This document shows, one piece after another, positions 55,901 to 64,000 of a stretch of 64,000 nucleotides of DNA. Under the pieces are notes generated by a model that was not told the origin of the DNA, did not search any database, and was given only the letters and a program-made list of their open reading frames with translations. Each line of letters opens with the position of its first letter. The first letter of the stretch is position 1. The position numbers and the translations under genes were made by a program. This DNA comes from Siderastrea siderea. Taxonomy: Eukaryota > Cnidaria > Anthozoa > Scleractinia > Rhizangiidae. The DNA lies in the NCBI GenBank assembly GCA_964030785.1, contig OZ034968.1, positions 26,368,186 through 26,432,185 on the forward strand. The letters are read 5' to 3'.

Positions 55901-58488
55901 GCACACGCGAGCTGAAAGAAACGCTGAACATGCCAAACACGACCTGGGGAGCACTTCGATTTGCTGAGGAGTTTGTTCGAGTCAAATTATCGAACATGAC
56001 GTCATCACAGATTACTATACGACCAGGTATTTTGTTAACGCTTGATGTTATTCTTTTTGTGAAGCCATGTCACATTGGACAGCAATCATGACTGAATTAT
56101 AACCGAACTTAAGTTCGAAAGATTTTGCACCAGTGAATTGTACACCTAAATAATGTTACCACATCAAAACAAATAATGGCAGAAATGGCTGTACACGTAA
56201 TCGTTGAAAAACGCTGAACAAATAATATGAAAATGGGGATCAAAGGCAAAGAAATATTATCTTTTTAGTGGTAATGTCCTTGAAGGCAGCCTGAGAGCCC
56301 CTCTCCCCTCCCCCGATCCCGGGAAGGAAGTGAGTGTACTGGTGAGTATCAACAACAACAACAACAACAACAACAATCCATTTATTAACGTCAATGCGTG
56401 GGATAGGGTTGCCCCGTATATCCGAGCCAGAGGCTCATGTATAAAACGCTTGACGGAAAAAAAAATACAAAACTTACTATGATTAAAACAATAGTTAAAG
56501 GGATTTAAAAATTAAAATACAAGTAATAATAAATAAATAAAACCTTATTGATCATATTTATGTTAAATAGCGCAATATAAATTAATAAATTATTATTATT
56601 ATTATAAACAGTAATTACATTTGCAGCTGGCCTTTAAGTTTATAAAGTTAAATCTCCTCAGCTTCGTGCAAAAGTTTCTCAACTTAGTCGATTTTTTTAT
56701 TTTGTTTTCTGTTTGTTTGTTTGTTTTTGTTTCGTTTAGCTTTTGTATCAATATTATTGACGAAGCTAAAGAGATGCCTGCGTTGTATTTCAGTATTTTG
56801 TCAAAATAAAAATCTTTAGACTAATGAACACTTTCCTTTATGGAACAAGTTTTCAATAATCTTGAGCAGAGTTGAAAGGCTTTTAAGAATTTGGCAATAT
56901 ACATTGAGATTAAGAAGTCCCCATGATTGATCGTTTCCATTTTAGATATGCAAGTCTTAACAGGTTTCTACTGTAAACACTGTGGGGAAATTCTGTTGTT
57001 ATTGTAGCTACTTCTAGCAAGAGAGGAAATCCTCTTGCTTCTAGTAAATAGCTAGATTTCGAAACTAGTATAGATAAAAAGAAATAGAATAGAAATAAAA
57101 GTGGATTTTTTTATTTCGTTTAGTTTTTTGTTTCTTTTTGTTGTTGTTGTTGTTGCTGCTGCTGAGTTGTTGTTTTTGTTTTTTTCTTCGTTTTATCATT
57201 TCAGGAGAGTACTTCCAAAACTCCCGCTGTTTTCGTTGACGCGGAAAATTATCATGTACTCAAGTTAAGCATATCGTTCAACCTATACCTTTTTCAAATT
57301 TATTCGCTTTTTCTTTTTAAAAAATGTTTTCGTTCATTTATTTTAGCTCAGAGATCTGCTGGGTACATCCTAGAGGCAACAGGAAATTACCTAACACTGC
57401 ACGGTGTTCAGAAGGAGCTGGAGAATCTGGAATCCACCTGCCAGTCGTACATCTATGACCACAACGTCAGTGGTGGAACTCGGTTTTTGTTCTTGAACCA
57501 AAGCAGGCCAGAAGATCGAGTTACCTTCAAGATGTTGAAAAAAGGAGACTTTGCAGTCAATATTGCAAATAATGCACTACTTTTTGGGCTTTCCTCAGGC
57601 GACGATTTGGCAGAAACAAAGTTCTGCAGTACTCTTTCATCTCAACTCAAGGTTTTCCAACGGGAGCATTTGCCTTACATGCACGGTGCAGAAACACTTA
57701 CAATCAGAGCAGAATTTGGCAGTATTTATGTGGAAAACGTGCAACTTCCTTTAGCATTCAGTGTTGCAGAAGTTGAGAAGACACTGAGTGAAAATGCAGA
57801 CCCGAAAAACCAGTCTGGACAGGGGAATAGGCAAAGGAAAATGAGGCACAAGTTTATACCATTTTCAGGAAGGGCTGGTGGCTGGTCAGCGGCTTTTCCC
57901 ACAGCCATTCTCCAGTCTTCCAAAGAAACATACACGCTAGGGATTAAAGCAGGCAAGAATCACACCCAGACCGTTGTATACGACGAGAATTTGAACCTTT
58001 GTGATGTAGAAATCCCACCGATCAACTGGGTCGTAACTGATGTCAAGGCCCCACGCGCTGTCAACGCGAGGTCACGTGATACTGATTTCCGAATAACAGT
58101 CTGCTCCGAGCGAAAACTCGAGACAGAAGCCGAGAAAGAGGAAATTATGTCGTCTGGGAATTATGAAAGGTGTAAATCTGCCATCAGAAAACAAGCAAAC
58201 GGGGGTGCCGGACTGGAACTGACGCACGAGCTACAGAAGAAGGTTACTTTCGTCCGCCATGATAAAACGTCAGTTTATGACGTCTCAGGCAACAACGATT
58301 TCTTCATTCAAGTAAAAGATGTCCAGAAGTATGATGTAAAAGGCTCCAGGTTCCTCAATAGTCCCAAAACCTTCACCGAAGTACAGATACGTGGCGCTTT
58401 CAGTGGGAAAGATGAGGACGCGGCGATGATTGTTGCCAAAGAAGTGTGGGCAGCAGCTAAAAAGGTGCGACCACACATTACCAGCTAA
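40921..58488 (+). CDS. RNA-dependent RNA polymerase, eukaryotic (QDE-1/RRF-1/EGO-1-like) type, complete
   Basis: Eleven exons: 40921-41602, 46809-46976, 47310-48250, 48772-48964, 49450-49908, 50103-50435, 51244-51394, 52009-53036, 54182-54414, 55546-56026, 57347-58488 (TAA). All introns are GT-AG, phases agree, and the total is 5811 nt (1936 aa). Conserved RdRP blocks in order: FSDGVGKIS (about 583-591), QIRYRGCKGML, LLMGVVDETGSLEYGQVF, KNPCFHPGDMR, the double-psi-barrel catalytic motif SDLDGD (DLDGD at 853-857), then HSDAVDFPKTG and YPDFM. All three metal-binding aspartates are present. The enzyme copies RNA into double-stranded RNA for small-RNA pathways; such genes are known in cnidarians, nematodes and chelicerates but are missing in vertebrates. 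The long C-terminal part (after about 975) is less conserved, with acidic coiled-coil stretches. ATG 40921 has a good context (AGTATGG). No defect seen. Confidence 0.95.
43706..43763. repeat. 58-bp hairpin repeat next to the left arm
   Basis: TAGCCTGCGTCGCAGACG and CGTCTGCAACGCAGGCTA flank a ~20-base loop. It resembles the hairpin at 17268 in style (TAGCC...GGCTA ends). It seems to have inserted at the inner edge of the foldback arm. Confidence 0.75.
44185..44547 (-). CDS. Lys/Arg-rich open frame in the loop of the foldback element
   Basis: 120 codons with a basic, charged composition (ATKRKQL, CETKRKKRRIVIAKNDNAES) and no family that I recognise. The KRR-x-V-x-A-KNDNA stretch also occurs at the C-terminus of the opposite-strand frame at 44807-45049, so the two share ancestry or the DNA is inverted there. 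Real expression is unproven. Confidence 0.3.
   Translation of the reverse strand: MFRVEVFLMLSQISSDVSRIATKRKQLSVSKHPAAKNENIPRGKNDIMRSSEESHSHPFENEEFCQLCETKRKKRRIVIAKNDNAESRLQKVRFKHVRTTKECCFSYRALQLQSFGQCSL
44807..45049 (+). CDS. Candidate terminal exon (80 codons) in the loop of the foldback element
   Basis: A strong pyrimidine tract ending CCCCTCCCCTAG precedes an open stretch from GAG (44807) to TAA (45047-45049). The product is hydrophilic (DDLNKALLDEH, DTPLEVRNDIKRSLEDE) and ends in KRRSVVAKNDNA. No upstream exon was identified. It is the best candidate for coding sequence of the element itself; it would be an alternative last exon if spliced to RdRP exon 1. Confidence 0.35.
   Translation, partial: EDDLNKALLDEHRTHSIFSGAEYRTNDFVSFFEDTPLEVRNDIKRSLEDESHMYPAHVYKKSPAVENDKRRSVVAKNDNA
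49283..49350. repeat. (TTTA)n microsatellite
   Basis: About sixteen TTTA units with two TCTA interruptions, in RdRP intron 4. Confidence 0.9.
50548..50600. repeat. (AAT)n/(ATT)n palindromic microsatellite
   Basis: Eight or so AAT units run directly into nine ATT units, making a simple-sequence hairpin in RdRP intron 6. Confidence 0.9.
56351..56375. repeat. (CAA)n microsatellite
   Basis: Eight CAA units in RdRP intron 10; a reciprocal (GTT)n run lies in the same intron at about 57139-57156. Confidence 0.85.
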
Positions 58489-60112
58489 GCTGAAAGTTGA
58501 TGACTTTCTGAGAAACATGTCATTTGCATATTTGTTTTATGTAGTGTAATTATTACAGAAATTTTTAAATGGCACTCGTCTAAAGGCTTGAGCAATTTTG
58601 ATAAGATTTTCAAATATCACTCCTGCTGTAAATCCTTAATTGCACTCGCACTCATACGATAACCAATACATTTTTTTATAAGTTTTTGGACAGTTTCGTA
58701 GTGCTACAGATGTTTTGATCAACAAATGGCGTAAAAAGAGACTGAAAAGACCTATACCCAGATCTAAACACAATAGCTAGCTAACATTAGTTTCCGGAAC
58801 ACCAAGAAACACCCATGCAGTTTATTGCGACACATTTTTAGAGTAGGAGTCTCGTGTCAAAAATATACTCAAATTTGGCTGTTATGCCCACCCTCCCCCA
58901 TCTTAACTCTCTTGAAATCCAACACAGGGGTATTATCACCTAAAAAACGAAAACTTTTAGTTAAATGTTACCACATTCACAAGATCTTTATTCTTAACAA
59001 GACCTTACATGTTGTAACGTCACACGAGGGAGACTGATAAATATGTGTTGCACTCATCCCATGATACTGACCTTTTGAAAAATAGTATTATCCAACATTA
59101 AAAATATTTTAGGGACAGAATGTTACGCAACTTTCTATTTCGTTTTCAATTTTCCCCAAAATTTTGGATTTATTACCTTTTCTTAGACTTAAGTATATTT
59201 TCTTTCCAGAGTTTTGTTGTCTATTCACATTAGAATTTGTCAGAAATATGTTTTTGCAATCTAAACGTATTACCTTATGCTTTCATAAGATAGCTAGCCA
59301 GGATGCTTAGTTATTACTTGATCCACAACAACCATTATTTTTAAACTTGACAATGAAGTCAGGATGACTTCGAAACGTATTTTTTCGTAGATTGTTATAA
59401 TTAATTGCATTTCAAAATTTTTACTTGTTAAACTGTAAATTGCCTTGCCAAAGTCTGTAGACTCCAACTCCTTCTTAAAAGGACAGTTACTAAAAATACT
59501 ACTTGAAAAGTGACTCGAACTACAAAAAAATTCCGAATCGAATGTGAGCCGTCATTGATAGCTTTTAGGATAAATAAATTTTTGTTGTGACTTACGGTGT
59601 TTGTTCTACTTCTAATTGCCAAAACGTTTAGATTTATTCTCATTAATACAGTTGACTCCCGATAACTCGAAACTTCAAGGTAAATAAATTAAAGGGTTCG
59701 AGTTGTCGACAGTTAAAATTATCGAGGGTACAATTATAAAAAAAGTGACCTGAAAGGGAAAATCATGCACTTCGAGTTAGCGGGAGATTCGAGTTACTGA
59801 GGGTTCGAGTTACCAGGAGTCAACTTTATTGTTATCATTGTTTTATTATTCCACCGTTGTGTCATTTTACCGTATATGGGCAAAAGAATGCGCAAAATAT
59901 GCCAGCGTAGTACACTGTCCAATCCTGGTTTGATCGGTTTTTTGCTGCAGGAGGACGAAGCAAAAAAAAGATGCAGTGGAATAATAAACCTGTTATTCGG
60001 TATTTTGGTCGATAATACGCGCGGACATTTTACTCATTGCTCGCATTTTTCCTCGCCCCTGCGGGGCTCGGTAAATACTACACAACTCGTAAATTATCCG
60101 AATAAGGTGTAT
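58489..60112. other. 3' intergenic region between convergent genes
   Basis: Contains the 3' flanks of the polymerase and the aminopeptidase. Apart from the MITE at 59649-59826 and a repeat fragment at 59990-60075 (CTCGCCCCTGCGGGGCTCG, the complement of the block seen at 17360 and 18055), I see no gene. Confidence 0.5.
59649..59826. mobile_element. Short pogo-like MITE
   Basis: TA-CAGTTGACTCCCGATAACTC at the left and TTCGAGTTACCAGGAGTCAACT at the right are inverted partners. GGTTCGAGTT words repeat inside. The pattern (CAGT ends, 'TCGA-gap' subterminal words) parallels the element at 10654. Confidence 0.75.
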
Positions 60113-63100
60113 TTAATTTGTGACATGTTTCTTTAACCAAGTAGCCACTTCCTTCTCGTGTCGATCAAGCCACAGAATATTGGCCCGTATCTGCTCTATT
60201 CCCATCTTAACCTGACGATATGCGCCAGCAGTTGGAGGATAGTCCTTGAAAAAGTCAATGACCTAAAAAAAAACGAGGTAATAAAGAGGTGATGTTGTGA
60301 CGTAAAGCATTTCTATGATGCAGCTGCATAAACACCCGTGACTTGAGTCGTCACAACTGTTTCCTGTGTACTCTTAGTGCTTAAACTAGTTGACTTTCCA
60401 GACGTCGTCAGTCGCCCGTTCGCAAAGGAATGCAGTCGAAACTAAATAGAAACTCAGTACAGGCCAATCCTTGCTGATGCCACTATTAACCCCTAAAAAG
60501 CTGAAATTCATCCGATAAACTAAAGGAGGTCATCACGAGAATTGAAAGAAAAAGGATGAAAATCGGCCCTAAGGATGCATTTAAAAGTTACTACGTTTAC
60601 GACGTTTGTATGGCTGGGTGGCAACTCTTGCCACCCAGTCATACAAATCCCTGCAATTTTGGTGTTTTTCAAAAAGAAATATTGATTTCTTGAATTTTCA
60701 ACATTTTCCTCTCATATTTACGACATTTACGAAATGCGACACTCTTTCATTTTATTGTAAGTTCTTTTATACTAGATAATGGGAAATCAAATATTGTTGA
60801 CTTTAACATAGACCAGCCTATAGCTGAATGGCGAAAAGCAAATTCATTAAAGGTGCCATGACAAAGAAGCTGGACGAAGGCCAGTTAATGGCCTAAAACG
60901 ACCATGCTCGAGGTAGGGCTATGTCACAAAGAGGAAAAGCAACGCCTTTGAACAACGTCTTACAAGGTAAACCACTACATAATGTACGAAGTAACGGAAA
61001 ATAATTAATTGAGGGGTTTTAAAAGTTCCAAGAACGAAACATTGCCGTGCATATGACAGACTCAATTCCTAAAGACCGAGACTAAACGGCAGACTAGACA
61101 TGCGGTGTTACTAGCAACAACGATTTTACTGTTATACGAAATTTACCTCATGGAGTTGGGCTTCCGTGTTGCACTTGACTGTTAAAGAAGTTATTAAACT
61201 TGACCAAAGGTCGGATCCCCGACTATATCTAAAAAGCACAAAAAGAAATACATTATGTTATCCCCGGGACGAACAAGAAAATCAGACCCCCAAAATAGTA
61301 CAAGGAGAGTGGGAGATGAAACCCCCCTTGGGTTTTTGTTTGTTAAAATATTTCGAAAAGATTTTACTTTTTATAGATAGTCTGTGATGTGCTCTACAAC
61401 ATGAAGTAAATATTATGAGTGGAAGTGCTACTAGGGTCTGTGACATCATTTAAACAGGTAGCCAAGATGGCCACCACCTTGGATTTCACTCAAAATTAGA
61501 AAATATCAAAACAACAACGGAAATTTGTCGTGCTCGACATGTATGATATTCTGCTTTTTGTGGGAATTTTATACGTTTTTGTGAAAAAAAGGTGAAAACC
61601 TCTTAGTTTCAATCAAAAATGACTTGATCCCATGGTAATTATAACGTCATATCTCGTAACCATAGCAACCAATTCTCACCAAACTTTGTGAAAGTGTTTT
61701 TAAGCGACAAGACTAAAGCTGCTGAAAACGGCAGTTAGTGATAAAAAATTCCCCGTGACAAGATGGCGATCGACATGATCATGCTGGTGTTTTTCCTGGG
61801 AAAATATGTCCAGACCGCCGCAAAAACCGTGGTTGTGCACAGAAAAAACTAGAAGGCATTGGCTGTGCTATATTTGGCGTTGGGACGGCTGCAAAATGCT
61901 GCGAACCCAAGTGTTGTGCTGACCGAGTTGGCAGCAGAACCGACAACAAAGATGAAGTCCTCGAAGGTAAATTTCGTAACTTGAACATACTTCGTCTTTC
62001 ACCAAAAAGACAACTGAGTATTCTTTTGAACGTTTTCTTTCCATATATAGATACTAGGTATTTTATCTCAAGTTTAAAACTTCAACACTGTCGAACAATC
62101 GTTTTGCTGCACTCAGGGTTGCCCATAAGCACTGTGATTTCCCGCTAAGGACTACCCTCACCGTCCCCCAGAGTTTATACGGGCGTACGTACGCTGACGT
62201 CAGGACCAAATTTTCTCGCATCGATAGGTTACCAAATTTGCTCAGCAATGGTGCTCCGCTCTTGCGGGCCTTCGGCCGCAAAGGAGCCCCGCTATCACTG
62301 CCTCTGGCTACGATTGTCGTAAGGTTTTAAAACCTGTTTCAAATTCATACGAGATTTTTATGTCGTGTACGACAATTATGAGTAAGTTGTAGCTTTGATT
62401 TGCACGAAACATGCCACTAACGTCTTTGGCTATTCGTCAGCATGTCGGATACAACGAATTTGTATCATCTAAATCGGCCCTTACCATAACCGCAAAATTG
62501 CTACAGTTCCCAGTATCACTACTTTTAAACCATCCTTGAATGATGATGAACTGGTACTTCTCATGTGCAAAGTATTTCTTGGGGAATTGTGTCAACAGGA
62601 TATGGTCATACCTTTTGTAGAGAATATCCCAGTTTTGACGAACAAAATCCCATGCCATTCGCCATGTTTCGGGTTCAGAAGCCACACCAGAAATGACTTC
62701 AAGCGTGTCCTGGAAACGAATTTTCTCCTTGTTCAAGGAATATGTAAGAGTCCTGGTAACAAAGTCATAATCGTTAATTTTTTAACATGCAATTAAATTC
62801 TTGCCCTATCGGCCTATCAATAGCTCAATTGGTTTGCAAGTTGATAAATATATATTGCCTTTGTTAACTTTTCAGCAAAGGCAGACTCTGTGTTTTACGG
62901 TCGACCACAGGCAAAGAACGGTACAAATTGTCTTTTAGTACAATCTTTTGAAGATTTTTCTTTTCACTTTTTAGAAGAAGAGCATCTATCTTTAAAGACG
63001 ACCTGAAAATCATTAACATTTTAGTCAGTACAAACTCACCTTTGTATCATTTGTGGATTTCTTGTATACGTAAGTGCGGCCAACAGAATTTGTCTCTCAG

Positions 63101-63207
63101 ACGCGATATGAGTTGTCGAGTACTTTTTAAAAACTTGCTCCCATTCCTCTATGCCACCTTCTCGGACACCGATGGAATAAACAAGGGAACGGAGATTTGC
63201 TGGAATG
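60113..63207 (-). CDS. M1-family aminopeptidase (ERAP/APN-like), C-terminal four exons
   Basis: Minus-strand exons: 63207-63040, 62752-62612, 61228-61147, 60262-60113 (TAA). Junctions are GT-AG with matching phases. The product fits the ERAP1_C-like helical domain at the end of M1 zinc aminopeptidases: NLRSLVYSIGVREGG, EWEQVFKKY, EKIRFQD, WRMAWDFVRQNWDILY, then the closing helix IRANILWLDRHEKEVATWL. The zinc-binding HExxH and GAMEN motifs belong to upstream exons outside the window. M1 enzymes remove N-terminal residues from peptides, often as type II membrane ectoenzymes. The frame is open with no defect. It is convergent with the RdRP gene, with 1.6 kb between stop codons. Confidence 0.9.
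60605..60647. repeat. 20-bp inverted repeat (hairpin)
   Basis: TTTGTATGGCTGGGTGGCAA (60605-60624) and TTGCCACCCAGTCATACAAA (60628-60647), one mismatch, 3-base loop, in the last intron of the aminopeptidase. Confidence 0.85.
61760..61966 (+). other. Cysteine-rich open stretch ending in a splice donor
   Basis: On the strand opposite to the aminopeptidase and inside its intron. The frame is open from about 61760 to GAAG|GTAAAT. It has nine cysteines in a compact pattern (KICPDRR, RGCAQKK, IGCAIFG, KCCEPKCCAD). A weak acceptor may precede it. No partner exon and no family recognised; it could be a stray exon of an older gene or chance. Confidence 0.3.
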
Positions 63208-64000
63208 CTGTTAAAATAGATAAAAGTGAATTAAGTGATTGCTTTTTATGTCAAGGATTTCCCGGTCTTCTCGGTGAACATAGCCTGTATTAGGATCTAG
63301 AAATTATGAAAAGAGTATCATAAGTGAGCTCATTTTTCCCTCCCATTTGGTGACTGCCCCAAATAAGGCTATTCTTGTACGTTTTAGTTAAATGATGTCT
63401 ACTGCTCCAGACAGTACACACAGTACAATGCAGCGAAAGCATCTTGAGTTTTGCTTGTTAACCGGCCGTCGCCATATGGCGACCGCCGGTTTATAAAATC
63501 GACACGTTTTTTTCTTTCTTTTTTTTTTTGGCGTCAGTTGGCCTAACATACGAACAAAGTGCTGTAAAGCTTGTGGTACGGGTACTCAAGAGCGGTACTG
63601 CGTTACATTAAAGAGGCATGCGCATATTGGTCTGCTGAATGTTACCTTGGTGTGTTCTTGTCTTTTAATTTACAGTATTTAAGATATGAACGGCGAAGGG
63701 TTGTTAAGTATGGGGTTTCAGTATTTGTCTTGTATAACGCATGCGCAACTGAGTAAACATCACGTCATGAGATATGCCTTAACGTGCCTCAGACTCTGAC
63801 GATCTGCTCGAGTTCGTGTTTATCAAGCGTTATACTTTGCTTCTGCTGCTATGTTCACTGTTTGTATTCACGGTCTAGCAGAAATAAAAGCGATAAGAAA
63901 GATAAGCTGAGTCATCAGAGTTTAAACATTACTTCATCCAGTAACGCTATAGTCAAAATATTGTGTCACACAATCACACTTTTCGTCACGCCGGTTCGTA
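63208..64000. other. Upstream intron of the aminopeptidase; possible LTR at the window edge
   Basis: No further aminopeptidase exon seen. A short palindrome (AACCGGCCGTCGCC/GGCGACCGCCGGTT) lies at about 63460-63493. From about 63640 to 63970 the sequence has LTR-like traits (TGTTACC start, AATAAA at about 63881, ...CACACA end), but no second copy is in view. Confidence 0.3.

Noticed and set aside
57206..57275. Extra RdRP exon after an acceptor-like TTTCAG
   Set aside because: In the required phase it meets a stop after about a dozen codons, while the exon at 57347 joins in phase and ends the gene.

Overview
The window looks like nuclear DNA of a marine invertebrate, most likely a cnidarian and possibly a stony coral. 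It is intron-rich and AT-rich, holds animal-type genes with consistent GT-AG splice phases, and is crowded with MITEs, foldback elements and tandem repeats. No species call is possible from the sequence alone. All gene models below are my own hand-built exon chains; where coding phase runs on across every junction I say so.

Layout. (1) 451-4461 (+): the last four exons of a receptor-type tyrosine kinase, with a SINE and TTAA-flanked MITEs in its introns. (2) 5285-36449: one Ty3/Gypsy LTR retrotransposon of about 4.4 kb. Its two 141-bp LTRs are flanked by the same 5-bp duplication (ACACC), but its reverse transcriptase is split by a 26.7-kb insertion (6972-33682) bounded by a CATG duplication. 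(3) Nested inside that insertion is a 19.25-kb element (11735-30984) with about 1.9-2.05-kb terminal inverted repeats built largely of a short satellite, and a 6-bp direct duplication (AATGAC) just outside. Between its arms lie two divergent, intron-containing genes. One is a RING/TRAF-zinc-finger/MATH gene on the minus strand that carries frame disruptions. The other is an apparently intact 13-exon gene of unknown function (308 codons) on the plus strand. A Harbinger copy, a pogo fragment, a tandem duplication and several palindromes lie among them.

(4) 36.4-40.9 kb: intergenic DNA with a near-perfect palindrome holding two head-to-head tRNA-like sequences, a nested palindromic MITE cluster, and a tandem duplication of the region just upstream of the next gene. 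(5) 40921-58488 (+): a complete eukaryotic-type RNA-dependent RNA polymerase gene, 11 exons and 1936 codons, with an intact DLDGD active site. Its first intron holds a 4.36-kb TTAA-flanked foldback element with 1.37-kb arms. (6) 60113-63207 (-): the last four exons of an M1-family aminopeptidase, convergent with the polymerase gene.

The two points most worth following are the giant inverted-repeat element with TRAF-like cargo, and the small-RNA polymerase gene whose own first intron encodes a long potential double-stranded RNA.
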